DNA of 64,000 bases from Aphanomyces cochlioides (lineage: Eukaryota > Oomycota > Saprolegniomycetes > Saprolegniales > Verrucalvaceae): positions 1,612,001 to 1,676,000 of the forward strand of contig JAHQRK010000003.1 of assembly GCA_019828595.1 (NCBI GenBank), written 5' to 3'. Below the pieces are notes generated by a model that did not search any database, was not told the DNA's origin, and saw only the letters and a program-made list of their open reading frames with translations. Each line of letters opens with the position of its first letter. The first letter of the stretch is position 1. The position numbers were made by a program, and so were the translations under genes. Positions 31,727 through 42,814 of this stretch are shown here, one piece after another.

Positions 31727-33163
31727 CTATACGCTGGTTGTCGATTGCTTGGCCAAAGGACTATCATTGTCATCCTCGGAGAGGCCACGTATTCTTCGCT
31801 TGACGGGATTGTTGCCATGGGTTTCATCCGAAAAGGTCTCGGTGGTATCAAGTGGAATAGTGCTGAGGTTGGTATCTTGGAATGGCAAAGTCGTGGGGCG
31901 CATGCGGGGTGTCTTCCCCAATTTAGGTAGATTTTGCCACTGGGTTTCATCGACTTTACGAATCAGTTGAAACTTGTCGACTTGTTTGAACTTGAAGACA
32001 ACAACAGCCGAGAGGTAGATGAAGATGATGTTAATCCACACGAGGAGAGCGCTCCCAACAGCAATCTCAAAGAATACATTCTTCTTTGTGACTTCATAGT
32101 CCGTCAAGAAGAGTGGACCAATGATGGCATACGACAGACAAATGCCGCAGTTGACTGTCGGTGGCAAGAGGGCGGCAGCAATGGCGGTACCGACTACTGA
32201 AGAAATATTTGCATTGGACTCTGCCAAGGCAACACCAGCCCCCGACAATGCAGCTACGATTGCCCCAAAGATGAGAGACACTGCTTGTCCTCGAGACCTC
32301 ATTTCAGCCGTGGGCCATTTGAGGTCGTCGGCGTATGGCGCAAGAACGATACCAAGAATCATACCAAGCATAAGCGTGATGACCTAGTTCATGAATAAGC
32401 TTGATGCAGCAAACAAGAGCATACCAACGCAGTCAACTCGTTGCTCAAGCCAGTCAAAAACATGTTGCGATCGCGAATGGCGTAACCAAATGAGCAGCCA
32501 AGAATTGGACCCTTTGAACAATGCAATGAAATGACAAGCACATGAAAAACAAACCATTAGCGGCGATAGAAGCATGGATGCGACGACACACGTCTAGAAT
32601 GCGTATGATGTAAGCTTTTCCGTAGCAATTCTTACCGATGAATCACCAGCCAAGCCAATACCAGCAATCGAGCTAATTAACGACGTGAACAGACGGAAGT
32701 CATTTCAAGATGTCGTACGACGAGATGAAGAGCATCCCAATCGAGTCTCGGGATAGAGTTGTGCTTGCTTCAATGCGCGCGTAAATCTCCGCCACAGGAA
32801 TTGCAGTGCCCACGTCGCTGGATTTCTGAAGTATGCCACCGCGCTTGAGGCGATGTTGGCCATTCTTGCCACGTTTCGTCTTGGATATTGTCGTGCCAGG
32901 GGTGAGCGACATCACATCGCAGAAGCCAAATTGAACACCCACGCCCAGCTTTTGGAGAACCGTCAAGACGCCTTGCATCTCTTCATCCTCAACGCGAAAT
33001 GTCACGATCGACGAAGTCCGAGCTTCAATACTGGTCACATTTTCCAGCTTGAGGTCATCTTGAAGCACCGTGACGACCTAACGCACATCAATCTCTAATA
33101 TTCTCTCCTTGGACAAACCTTTCGATGCTGATCGTTCGGGATCGTGACTTGGAAGAGCTTCAT
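31727..33163 (-). CDS. DUF389 family membrane protein with apparent frameshift
   Basis: Start MKLFQVTIPNDQHRK (33163), spliced to VVTVLQDDLKLENVTSIEAR. The soluble N-domain ends RDSIGMLFISSYDIL. The membrane part reads NDFRLFTSLISSIAGIGLAG-DSS, TCVVASMLLSPLM, GPILGCSFGYAIRDRNMFLT, VITLMLGMILGIVLAPYADD, ESNANISSVVGTAIAAALLP and GSALLVWINIIFIYLSAVVV, the DUF389 order of helices with the conserved MLLSPLM-GPILG and ALLPPTVN motifs. Function is unknown. Between DIL and NDF, at about 32703-32708, the frame shifts by one and no intron fits; dropping one A from a run of three would restore it. Either a sequence error or a recent mutation. C-terminus is cytosolic, Thr/Ser-rich. Confidence 0.82.
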
Positions 33164-33224
33164 GCAATCGTCCCGTCTTCGCGCGATACCCAAAGATGCA
33201 ATAAACAACGGCTTTTTTTATTTT

Positions 33225-33235
33225 TAGCCAATCAA
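33225..33235 (-). promoter_or_regulatory. CCAAT box upstream of DUF389 gene
   Basis: TAGCCAATCAA lies about 62 bp upstream of the ATG at 33163, sharing its core with the elements at 6148, 41692 and 59680. Confidence 0.5.
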
Positions 33236-34411
33236 GGCGACCAAAATGAGATTACGATGATGAAGGCGTCTGCCGTGGCAAGACCAACGTCTCTGGTTTG
33301 TCCATCTACGATCAATATGCTCAATGCTTCTCTTGCTCGATGGAAGATGTTTGACGCACTCTAAAGCGTCGAAGGAACTCCAGTTTTGCAACGACATCTT
33401 GACATTTTCCATCATCGCTTTGTAAATGTGACGCCTTACGACGACGTACAACATTTCGACTCTCAAGACTTTGCGCACCCACAAAAGCATCTGGATCACA
33501 GGCTGAGCTTGCCCTGGCATGAATTCACTGCCATCTCAATTGGAAGGCAAAAACTCCGAAGGCATCGTTCATTGTGAGCTCTGTGCGACACTCAACGAGA
33601 GGGTGACGGAGTCAAATCCAATGCCGATACAAATTATCGCCCAAGACCTCCCAATAATTGGGGAGTTGATTTCCGGCGATGGGAAATCGATCTCAAGCCT
33701 GTTAGCTACACCTGACCTAAGAGTCCTCACGCAGCACATGACCATGAAGACTTGTGTTGATCCCATGGAAGTTCTTGTTATGCAAAGTTGAAGACGAAAT
33801 TGAATTTAGACCAGCATTTGCGATTCTTGTCGAGTGTCGATGCATGCGTCATATGCTGTGGAGAAAAGAGGGAAAGACATAGCACGAATCTCTCACCGTC
33901 AGCCTTGCAGTATCTCATGACATGTCATGGTGACCCTCAAGTTTCTGGTACACTCCAAGTTGATGGAAGACCTCTCTCTCTCTCTTGTCTACCATCGATA
34001 GGTTTCTACCAAATCTCCACATTACTTTGCACATATTCACCATTGCCACAAGAATGCTTCCACCATGGAATGGCACACATCAAATTCCTCCAAAAATATC
34101 TAGCACCCAGCACCCATTGGATATCGAGCTGGAAATTCTGACAACTCGACCACACGACCAGCACACTGCTCGTCCACAATGTGTATGAACACGTCGAATG
34201 ATCTGAAGCGGGAAGCTTGTCGACAAGGCGTCGTCATGAGAATCAACTTGACAAACGCCGCTATGGGACGAAAAAACGGCAAGCGGCTTAACCTTCCAGG
34301 TTTTGTCATCCATGTGGCTGTTGTTACACATGTCGCGGGAATTATTCGACTGGAAATTTATGCCGAAGGGGCCATTTTCGGAAACCTGTCAATTCCGCGA
34401 AAGACTGGAGC
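33236..34411. other. 1.2-kb region with no supported gene
   Basis: Several frames of 60-117 codons occur on both strands, but they overlap, lack recognisable domains and cannot be joined convincingly. A plus-strand frame at 33788-34141 and a minus-strand one at 33569-33766 are the longest candidates. May hold decayed genes or the 5' region of the following kinase. Confidence 0.4.
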
Positions 34412-36352
34412 ATGGCGGGGAGTAAATGGAAAGAGAGCTCCGACCTTGTTGCGCGATTCAAGGAAATGTACACCGCAAATCCAAAAGCATCCAATGTATC
34501 GTATGAAGGAATCACATTGCCAACTGCAGTGACATCGCGACTCGCTGCCAATGGACTTGCGTTTGACAACCTGCCCAACCTCATGCGCCAAGCGCTCCTG
34601 TGGGACATGGGACTCGTCGTTGGCCATGTAAATGGCGACGATACGCTCATGCAAGTGTACGTGTCAGTGAATGGATCCATGTCGAACATCATGCTACCTT
34701 GGAACGACTATATCAAATCGACCGCAGGTGCTGATCCAGTCACGTTGGTTCCAAAAGAGCAAACGACGTGTACATTTGGTGGAGTGGCCTACAATCGACA
34801 AAAGGTCATGGATGGTCTAGCATTAATGAAGATGCTCAAATGTGCGGTATCCTTGGTCGGCATCGATGGCCAGTCGACGCTAATTGCTCAGGATGCCCTC
34901 CCGCCGACTGTTGTTCCGCAACCTCGACTGTACAAGCATCAAGACACCACACAGGGCTGGACATTACTTGGAATTCACTTGCTGCCAACGTCGTCATCTG
35001 CCGCTTCGGGTGAAGCAGCGTGGGGCGAATGTCCAGTGGATGCAAGTCATGAAGCACTCATTATACCCTGCGAAGTCAAAGATTATCTCAGTACATCAAC
35101 CAACAAATACATCCCAAGCTACAGCTCGGCTATGGACTCGTGGCTTGCTGAATTCAAAGCCGCCAACCCAAATTTAACCATCAAACCATCCACGACTTCA
35201 ATTTCTCCAACGCCAGTCCCGACATCAACACCCAACACAAGTAGTAAGTTTACCACAATCTCATTCTCGACTAAGGCAATTGTTCTAGATGTTGGCCTTA
35301 TTGTCAGCGTGGCCTGTGGTGCTGTTGCTTTGCTTGGTCTTTTGTTGCTTTGGTTGCTTCGACGGCGACGAAAACAACCCCTTGCCTATGAGAACACTCC
35401 AGAAGATGGGTATGCCCCCGCAACTACTCAAAAGCACCAGGGTACTGGTACATTTGGAACGAGCTCGTCACAATATGGACGTCACACTGGATCTGAGGGA
35501 ATTAGTCTTGCATCCATTTCACTCTACCGGCTCCAGAATGAAGATGTCAAGATTGAAAGGCTCATTGGCTCTGGAGCTTATGCTAATGTCTTGCTTGGAT
35601 CGTACAAAGGCCGCGACATTGCGGTGAAACAGTTACTCCCAGGCCGCGCATCGCTTGTAGAAGTCCAAGCTCTCGTGGATGAAATTGTATTGCTGGCTGG
35701 ATTTTCATCGCCATACATCATTGAATTTGTCGGTGCCATGTGGGATAAACCCATCGATCTGGCTTGTGTGCTGGAGTACATGGATTTGGGCGACCTGCGT
35801 CACTACTTGAGCCATCGACCATCAAGCGACTACTCATGGAGCGAAAAGGTCGAGTGCATTTACAACATTGTCGAAGGATTGGTGTATTTGCATTCGTTTC
35901 CAATCATCCACCGCGATTTGAAGTCGCGAAATGTCTTGCTTGATACCCGCAAAGGCACCAAATTGACCGACTTTGGCGTGTCAAGAGAGCAAACACAAGA
36001 AACCATGACGAATGGCGTTGGCACGTATCGATGGATGGCTCCTGAAATCCTCAAGTACAACCACTACACAGTTGCGGCCGACATGTATTCGTTCGGCATG
36101 ATCTTGTCTGAATTCGCCACCCACGAGATCCCTTACGCGGACCGCGTCAATCCATACGATGGCAAGCCACTCATTGACACGGCCATCATGGCCATGGTCG
36201 TCTCGAATGAAATCCAGCCGACCTTCACTGACGACATGCCTGCCTTCCTCAAGGACATTGCACTCCAATGTATATCCCACGACCCGTCCAAGCGGCCCAC
36301 ATCGATGGTCTTGTCGTCTAGGATTCGAAAGCACATGACGATGACCTTTTAA
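34412..36352 (+). CDS. TKL-type receptor-like kinase 1
   Basis: About 630 codons. The N-terminal 270 residues form a domain shared with the next gene (SYEGITLPTAVTSRL, LMRQALLWDMGLVVGHVNGD) that I cannot name; it has possible N-glycosylation sites. A 45-nt in-frame intron sits just before the membrane helix (VGLIVSVACGAVALLGLLLL-WLLRRRRK). The cytosolic kinase has GSGAYANVLLGSYKG (P-loop), the VAIK-type lysine in IAVKQLLPG, HRDLKSRNVLL (catalytic loop), TDFGVS and GTYRWMAPEIL: an active tyrosine-kinase-like serine/threonine kinase. No cleavable signal peptide is visible, so the helix may act as the sole targeting signal. Start is the ATG at 34412. Most likely a surface receptor. Confidence 0.88.
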   Translation: MAGSKWKESSDLVARFKEMYTANPKASNVSYEGITLPTAVTSRLAANGLAFDNLPNLMRQALLWDMGLVVGHVNGDDTLMQVYVSVNGSMSNIMLPWNDYIKSTAGADPVTLVPKEQTTCTFGGVAYNRQKVMDGLALMKMLKCAVSLVGIDGQSTLIAQDALPPTVVPQPRLYKHQDTTQGWTLLGIHLLPTSSSAASGEAAWGECPVDASHEALIIPCEVKDYLSTSTNKYIPSYSSAMDSWLAEFKAANPNLTIKPSTTSISPTPVPTSTPNTSSKFTTISFSTKAIVLDVGLIVSVACGAVALLGLLLLWLLRRRRKQPLAYENTPEDGYAPATTQKHQGTGTFGTSSSQYGRHTGSEGISLASISLYRLQNEDVKIERLIGSGAYANVLLGSYKGRDIAVKQLLPGRASLVEVQALVDEIVLLAGFSSPYIIEFVGAMWDKPIDLACVLEYMDLGDLRHYLSHRPSSDYSWSEKVECIYNIVEGLVYLHSFPIIHRDLKSRNVLLDTRKGTKLTDFGVSREQTQETMTNGVGTYRWMAPEILKYNHYTVAADMYSFGMILSEFATHEIPYADRVNPYDGKPLIDTAIMAMVVSNEIQPTFTDDMPAFLKDIALQCISHDPSKRPTSMVLSSRIRKHMTMTF

Positions 36353-36819
36353 GATCCAAATGTCAACTTGTTAGTGTCCTTGTCCACAGAAAACAAACCT
36401 GAAGCAAAGAAAGAGGCGAGATGCACTGTCCAACGCAACGTCACTGTACAGCTACTGTATGAAAAGGAGCGCCGAGCGGCGTTTCTTGACGAGAAGAACA
36501 TGATGGACGCGGCATTCTCTTTGAAAACGCAATCTGGAATTCCTTGGCCGAATCCATCGCCGACGGCGCAGATCCCAGGTCGCCTCCAGCATTCTACCAA
36601 ATGTATCCAGATTGGGATATGTAACACGTTTCAACTGTCTTTCTTTTTAAGACGTTCTTTAAGCATTTTTAAAATGTCTTTAAATGGCTATACGGTTTTT
36701 AAAAATAGTCCAACTTGCTTGGTATCGTTTCAAACGCATGCAACAAAACACACTGTCCAAATTTTTCATCAATCATGTCACGTTGTTGCCACTCAGAGAC
36801 GGCAGCGCAAGAGGAGAGA
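36353..36819. other. spacer between tandem kinase genes
   Basis: About 470 bp. A motif-free frame (36368-36928 region) overlaps the next start. AT-rich at 36640-36720, likely promoter sequence of kinase 2. Confidence 0.45.
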
Positions 36820-38728
36820 ATGGCGAGCAGCAGCTCCGACTACGTCGCGCGATTCAAACAGATCTACTTGTCAAACCCGACCTCCGGCACGGTCTCGTAC
36901 GATGGCGTGGCGATTCCAGCGTCGGTGACGTCCAGACTTGAGGCAGTCGGCCTCACGATTGCGAGCTTGCCCAAGTTGATGCGGCAAGCTTTACTGTGGG
37001 ACATGGGACTTGTTGTGGGAGAAGTCAATGGCGTGGATACGCTCATGCAGGTCTTGGTTCAAGCCAATGCAACCATGGCGTCGATTGCGCTGTCGTTTGA
37101 AGAGTATGGACAATCCACCGCAGGTCGTGGATTGAAGAGCACCAACTGCTCCTTCAATAACCAAACCTATCTTCGCCAGGAACAAATGGATGGAACGAAC
37201 CTCGCGTCCATCTTGAAATGCGCAGTGGAGCTCGTGAGCGTCGATGCAAACTCGAGTATTATTGCGCAAGATGCGTTGCCCGCGTCTGTGATTCCGCAGC
37301 TACGACTTTACAAGCACCAAGATGTCACCCAAGGCTGGACATTGCCAGCTATCCACACACTCCCTCGGACAACTCCAAGCGCTTCAGGGGAAGCAACGTA
37401 CGCGAAATGCCCAACGGATGCTAGCCATCAAGCGTTGATCATCCCTTGCGAAACCAAATTCCAGCGTTCCGAGTCACTGAATACGAACCTTCCAACACCG
37501 AGTGCAGCCATGACAGCATGGCTCCAAGAATTTAAAGCGACCGACCCCGACCTTGGCGACTCGTCTTCAAGTAAGTCTCCCATCAAGGATGCAAATACAC
37601 TCAATGGTCGTCTCTGTAGACACAGGAGTCATCGTCGGCTGCAGCATCGGAGTTTTTGCTTTGATTCTTCTGGTGGTTGCTTTTATTTGGTTTCGACGGA
37701 GACGACAACGACAGCAAGTCATGGACAAAGACATTGCTTACACGCCTGGCCCACCGACATCTTCCCATCACCAAGACTCACTTGACAAACTGCATGGTGG
37801 CGTTTCTGGCTACATGACATCTGTATCTGGTGGCGGGTCAGATCTAGCGAGGTCGAGAGCAGCCACAGCTCTTGATGGAGTTGATTTATCCATGATTTCC
37901 ATTTACCGACTGGACCAAGATGCGATCGAAGTGAGGAAATTTCTCGGGTCGGGAGCTTATGCCAACGTCTTGCTCGGCTCTTACAAGGACCGCGACATTG
38001 CAATCAAACGATTACTCCCTGGCCGTGCTTCGCTGACAGAAGTCCAAGCCCTCGTGGACGAAATCGTGCTCATGGCTGGATTTTCATCACCATATATCAT
38101 TGAGTTTGTCGGCGCCGTGTGGGATAAGCCCGTCGATCTTGCTTGCGTGATGGAGTACATGGACCTCGGCGACCTTCGCCACTACCTGAGCCACCGAGCA
38201 CCAAGCGATTTCTCATGGAGTGAAAAGCTCGAATGCATCTACAACATCATCGAAGGGTTGGTCTATTTGCATTCGTTTCCGATCATCCACCGCGATCTCA
38301 AGTCACGGAATGTGTTGCTCGATTCGCGGAAAGGCACCAAGTTGACCGACTTTGGCATCTCCAAGGAACAAACACAAGATACGATGACGATCGGCGTCGG
38401 CACGTATCGATGGATGGCTCCTGAAATCTTGAGAGACAACCACTACACCGTCGCTGCTGATATCTTTTCATTCGGCATGATCTTGTCCGAGTTTGGCACG
38501 CACCATATTCCCTACGCCGATCGAGTGAATCCACGAGATGGCAAGCCGCTCATTGACACGGCCATTATGGCAATGGTAATTGCCGGAGACATTCAGCCGA
38601 CGTTTCCAGAGGAGATGCCTCAAGCACTCAAGTCTCTTGCCATGCAATGCCTCGCTCATGATCCAGAAGCACGGCCGACAGCATACATGGCATCACATTT
38701 AATCCGAGGACAGATGATACAAAAATAG
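36820..38728 (+). CDS. TKL-type receptor-like kinase 2 (tandem paralogue)
   Basis: Two exons (36820-37570, 37620-38728); the intron occupies the same place as in kinase 1, just before the membrane helix, but here it is 49 nt and so breaks the frame. N-terminal domain: SYDGVAIPASVTSRLEAVGL, LMRQALLWDMGLVVGEVNGV, and YKHQDVTQGWTLPAIHTLP, paralogous to kinase 1. Helix: TGVIVGCSIGVFALILLVVA followed by FRRRRQRQ. The kinase has GSGAYANVLLGSYKD, IAIKRLLPG, HRDLKSRNVLL, TDFGIS and GTYRWMAPEIL. The kinase domains of the two genes are nearly the same over 250 residues, while the juxtamembrane linkers differ. A tandem duplication; both copies appear functional. An in-frame ATG at 36775 could extend the N-terminus by 15 residues. 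Confidence 0.88.
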
Positions 38729-38790
38729 ATGTAGACATTTGAAAAATGTGAAACGTTGATTTTGCTCGCTTGGAAACGCTTGGAAAGCTC
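38723..38790 (+). repeat. kinase 3' flank, copy 1
   Basis: Starts at the stop of kinase 2 and is repeated, with roughly one change in five bases, at 39645-39722 (shared words ACAAAAATAGA, GACATTT, TTTGATTTTG/TTGATTTTG, GAAACGCTTGGAAA). It marks the duplication unit of the kinase array. Confidence 0.6.
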
Positions 38791-39653
38791 AGAGCACGCG
38801 CCGTCAAGCAATTACTCCCTGGTCGTCCATCTCTTCGAGACATTCAAGCTTTCGTGCATGAAATCGCCCTCTTGGCTGGCTTGTCGTTCCGGTTCATCGT
38901 CAAATTTATCAGCGCCGTATGGGATAAGGCAGTCAATCTCGCATGCGTCATGGAGTAGATGGACTTGGGCGACCTGCAGCCGACAACGAAATGCCTTGAA
39001 GTGAAGCATTGTTTGCTGCCTTTGGATCGTCTGCCCACGTCACGTACAGTATTCTCTTGCATCAAAAAAGTTGGTGAGGTGCCATGGGCCTTGCCGTACA
39101 GTGTTGTAGTGCAATCAAGCCTATGTTTGTCCGCGACACTTGACTGAGTCCATGAAGCGTCCATCGTGAATCCTGTAGCGGCTGCCACAACGCGTAGATT
39201 GACGGAGCACCCCAGAGTGCCGAAGATATACTCGGTTGTCTGCCGCGTATTCCTATCAGCTAAATGCAGCACACTGTAACTACAATCTTGCGCGCACTAC
39301 CATCCGTCCAATGCAACGTTGGACTGCGAAGTATCGACCATCTTCTTGCGTGGGCTGGGTATCTCTGCCCAGCGAGCTGTAGTGTTACCAATGAGATCAT
39401 TTTGGATCCTCTTCGTCGATGAATTAGCCTTCTTGTGCGATCATCCATCAGGAATGCTCTTCCTGGCTCTCGCATGGCTGGATCCAAGATGACCATTTTC
39501 GGTGGCGCCCAAGGTACAACCACCGGTCAGATTCTCTAGGTAGATCTTGATGGCTTTAAAAATCCACACGGAGCCATGCCTAGTCCATGGCCAAGGAGCG
39601 CGACTGGCGGCATACATGGTGTCCTCTCCGTGGACAGGCGGAGACAAAAATAG
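38756..39653 (+). pseudogene. third TKL kinase copy, decayed
   Basis: Between 38790 and 38980 the translation follows the kinase N-lobe of its neighbours: AVKQLLPGRPSLRDIQAFVH, EIALLAGLSFRFIVKFISAV, WDKAVNLACVME, then a TAG where the sisters read Tyr, then MDLGDLQ. The receptor part, P-loop and everything after the hinge are lost. The 3' flank of a kinase unit reappears at 39645, so the relic spans a duplication unit whose middle (about 39000-39640) is replaced by sequence I cannot place. Confidence 0.75.
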
Positions 39654-39722
39654 ACGAGGACATTTCAAACGTGTGAAAATTCGTTTGATTTTGTTCGTTG
39701 CGAAACGCTTGGAAATTTAATG
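39645..39722 (+). repeat. kinase 3' flank, copy 2
   Basis: Counterpart of 38723-38790; it ends directly at the start codon of the next gene, whose promoter is therefore derived from kinase 3' flanking DNA. Confidence 0.6.
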
Positions 39723-41566
39723 AACGCGCGACGGCCGAGCAAAGGCCAGAGCCATCACCTCGGCGGGAGTAACAACTTGATGCAAGAGCGCAAACGCCGT
39801 GAAAAGGCCGAGCAGCAGCTCGAGCAGACGAACCAACAGCTACACCATCTTGTGGATGACATTGCTCCCAAAGTCGATGCGCTTGGCCAAGCTGTCGAGG
39901 TAAGCAGCCACAAGATGGCGTGGGTCTTCACAGAGAGTACAGACGCTAGAGAGGGAAAACAAAGAGCAAATTGCGCTGGAAGAAGCGTCGCACGCCACGT
40001 TTCAATTCGTTCATCAACAGCTCGAACTCCTCCGACGGCAACAAGTCGACATGCAAGCTCAGTTGACAAAGCACATGGACGACAAAATCGACCGCACGCG
40101 ATACGAACTCCACCAAGCAAACGAGGTACAGCAGCGCTTGCTCCATCAGTGGTCGCTGAAAGGGTCGACGTAGCAAGCCATCTATCACGTCCAACTTGAG
40201 ATCCACAGCCTCAAAGACGACCTGGTTCACATCCGAAGCGAGGTTTCTTCCATGAGTTCGAGCTCTTCCTCACCGTCTGAGAGCTGTAGGTCGAAACATT
40301 TCAGGAGGCAGCCAACACCAAGTTAGCTCAGCATCAAGCTGTGCTGGACACGATTCGCCATCAAAATCACAAGGATGCTCAGTTCACAGCGACGGTAAGG
40401 CATGCCGCACTGGGGTTTAGATCAACGATTGTTTTGGTAGTCGCTTCGAGATATCGATACAAAGCTCGTCGAGTTGGATGGACGTCTCTTTGAGCTGGAC
40501 AAGGAGCAGCTCAAGATCAAACTCTGTCTGCCGCCGTCTGTTGCCACGCGGCAGTGCTTTGCGAATGGTGCTACAGCTCCCATGGCATACACCGAGTCCT
40601 CACGCTGCATGCTGTCGTTCCTGATGGTCATGTGTGAGTAGAAACCTCTCCAGCATGTCCAAGCAGAAATTTGACGAGCTCCACTTGGAAATTGCCGCGG
40701 TGTATGTGGACATTTGAAAGTGTAATGGCATTGCAACGCCGTGAGCAGGAAACATGACGTGGCGACTCAGCGATCAGCAGACAGAATGCAATTTGAGATG
40801 ATCACGACACGGCTCCGAGAGATGAGCAAGACCATCGGACAAAAGCATGACTTTGTTGTCGATGAGCTTCAGAATTTGCACGACAAGCTAGCTCATGTAA
40901 GTCCTCAACGCGTTGAGTTGATCAAGATGATGATCTGAACGATAGCTGGCCACGAAATTGCCAGTGGAGATGACACACCGCGTTGAAATGCTGCAGGAGC
41001 AATGGGAAGCTGATCTAGCGACACTGAAGCTCGCGGCAAAGAAATGGGAGCAAGCGCCATTGGTTGCATCTCCATCCGACGCACATCTCATGGTACAGCG
41101 CGCATTCTCCACAATCCAATTCTGCCTCTGGTAGGCCAAAGTGGACGATGTCAAGGACATGCTGTTCCATTTGCAAGCGCAGCAGGGGCACCTGGAGCAA
41201 TCCTTGTCAAAGTACTCGGCGACTTGTCATGGCAATCACATCGAGTCTGGAACACAGGTTTCTATCGCCGGCAATACCTCTCTCTATCACCTTTCATAGG
41301 CCATCAAACTGCTCCAGGACGTCAGCCGCATGCACGACGCGATTGTTCACCTTGAGACGCAATGTGCCCACCACTGGTTTCGCTTTCACGATCTCATAGC
41401 AGGTACACACCTCCAGCTGGATCCATCGACACCGTCCCATATCCTGACTCAATTCTTAGAATTGCGGCAAGCATTCATCGCGACAATCTCGCCCGCACAG
41501 ACGGGGGTTTCCCCAACGAGCAAGGCGGCTCGTTGCCAAGATGGAGTTGACTGCTCGACGTCCTAA
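39720..41566 (+). CDS. coiled-coil protein, about 10 exons
   Basis: Start MNARRPSKGQSHHLGG, then a heptad-rich helix (LMQERKRREKAEQQLEQTNQ, QLHHLVDDIAPKVDALGQ). Spliced exons continue as EQIALEEASHATFQFVHQQL, QVDMQAQLTKHMDDKIDRTR, AIYHVQLEIHSLKDDLVHIR, EAANTKLAQHQAVLDTIRH, SLRDIDTKLVELDGRLFELD and FEMITTRLREMSKTIG, and the last exon LQLDPSTPSHILTQFLELRQ to DGVDCSTS. All are amphipathic with few prolines, so a long rod-like protein is likely. No specific family recognised. Introns are 38-55 nt and nearly every exon is coiled coil; some joins in 40600-41300 are uncertain. Confidence 0.6.
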
Positions 41567-41690
41567 ATATAGCCAAACTACCGCTTCGCCATCGTCGTTG
41601 ACATGGCTAACCTTCGGCGAATTACAAATGGTCGGGTTGAAGTTGCGATGATGGGGTCAAGCGACGGGGGAAAAAAAGCAGAAAAAAAAT

Positions 41691-41740
41691 GTTAGCCAAT
41701 CCAAAGTCTTGTTGGAATAAATCGAGAAATTTGATTGGCT
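41691..41740. promoter_or_regulatory. inverted pair of CCAAT boxes
   Basis: GTTAGCCAAT at 41691-41700 and ATTGGCTA on the other strand at about 41734-41741. They lie upstream of the RING gene, with a TATAAATA at 41791 between them and the start region. Confidence 0.5.
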
Positions 41741-41790
41741 ATTCGAGATGACCTGGTCGCAGATAAACGAAAAAAAATTTGCGTCGCAGC

Positions 41791-41798
41791 TATAAATA
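41791..41798 (+). promoter_or_regulatory. TATA-like box before the RING gene
   Basis: TATAAATA, about 50-100 bp downstream of the CCAAT pair and 178 bp upstream of the chosen ATG. Spacing would suit a transcription start near 41820. Confidence 0.35.
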
Positions 41799-41975
41799 CC
41801 TGATACATGGCGCTTGTCGTTTTTTTTTTCGGATTTTTTTTAGAATGTGCTGGTGCCTATCTCTGGAGAAACACCCTCAAGTATACAAATCCCAAGTACA
41901 ATCGCCCAACATGGCGGAAGTTAAAAAACCAACTTGGAAACGACGGCCATTTCCCATTTTCCCCGCGACTGCGTG

Positions 41976-42734
41976 ATGGACCTTGCGATTCGTGTGAATG
42001 TGCGGTATGCGGCGCCACCCAACTCACACATCAAGGACGCATTGCGCTTGTTCAAGAGCCCGCGCTGGGTCCAGAGCATCATCCGGTATATCATGCCGCA
42101 ATTGAACAGTGTGTCGCCGGCGTCGACCGCATGTGTCGAAGCGCTCAAGCACAACATGGTGCCAGTTGCGTGTGGGGAAGCGTGCGTCGTGTGCATGGAA
42201 AGTTTTGACGACGAGTCGTGTGTGGAATTGCCATGCCGACACAAGTTTCACATGACATGTATTGATCCATGGTTGAAACTCCACAGTACATGCCCGACGT
42301 GCCGCCATCAATTGCCTACCGATGCGTTTAGCAATTACAGTGTGTATGCGATCAATACGACCATCATCTTGCAGCAATCCCAAGCCAGTATGCCAACTGC
42401 GCAGCTGTTGGAATTGCCCGCGAGCAATCAAGTCATTCGAGCTGTCGTGAATGCACGCGTGCGGCGCAATCCACCTGCGGCAATTTCAGACGACATGTGC
42501 TGCAGCCAAGTGTCGACGATGCCTCCAGTGATGAATGCACGTATCATGCAGCAGCACAACGTGAATGATCTCGAGCCATTTGAACCTCTGGACAATCAAC
42601 TTGAAGAATGCTTGCCATCCCCACGGACGTCTAGGCAGTCTCCTCTCACAAGGCGTCGGTGTCGAGAAGCCAACACCAGCAACAAGCGTGCTCGGTTGGA
42701 CTCGAGCCAACACGAAATTGCTTCGTCTGTCTAG
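41976..42734 (+). CDS. RING-H2 finger protein (E3 ubiquitin ligase type)
   Basis: Single exon of 252 codons from the ATG MDLAIRVNVRY. The RING-H2 at residues 70-112 reads CVVCMESFDDESCVELPCRH, KFHMTCIDPWLKLHSTCPTC, with C3H2C3 spacing and the E2-contact Trp (PWL) and Pro (CPTC). The N-terminal 65 residues (IKDALRLFKSPRWVQSIIRY) are helical. The C-terminal 140 residues are low complexity, ending in Arg-rich, Ser-rich sequence (KRARLDSSQ) that could be a nuclear signal. No membrane helix within this frame. It is most likely an E2-dependent ubiquitin ligase of unknown target. An upstream ATG at 41807 opens a different frame. Confidence 0.85.
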   Translation: MDLAIRVNVRYAAPPNSHIKDALRLFKSPRWVQSIIRYIMPQLNSVSPASTACVEALKHNMVPVACGEACVVCMESFDDESCVELPCRHKFHMTCIDPWLKLHSTCPTCRHQLPTDAFSNYSVYAINTTIILQQSQASMPTAQLLELPASNQVIRAVVNARVRRNPPAAISDDMCCSQVSTMPPVMNARIMQQHNVNDLEPFEPLDNQLEECLPSPRTSRQSPLTRRRCREANTSNKRARLDSSQHEIASSV

Positions 42735-42814
42735 CCACTACGTTCATCGCAAGCGTCCATAGCCTCAACAGTCTCGATTTTAATTTATCCTGAATTGCCG
42801 CATCATTATTGTTT

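Noticed and set aside
33519..33791. 90-codon plus-strand frame before the kinases.
   Set aside because: No domain, a competing minus-strand frame of similar quality, and no splice partner.
39260..39668. Minus-strand frames between the kinase relic and the coiled-coil gene.
   Set aside because: Two frames cannot be joined by a plausible intron and they overlap duplicated kinase 3' flank; treated as decayed sequence.
41807..42208. Plus-strand ORF with a hydrophobic start (MALVVFFFGFFLECAGAYLW) upstream of the RING gene.
   Set aside because: It is in a different frame from the RING domain and runs through it; no intron joins them.
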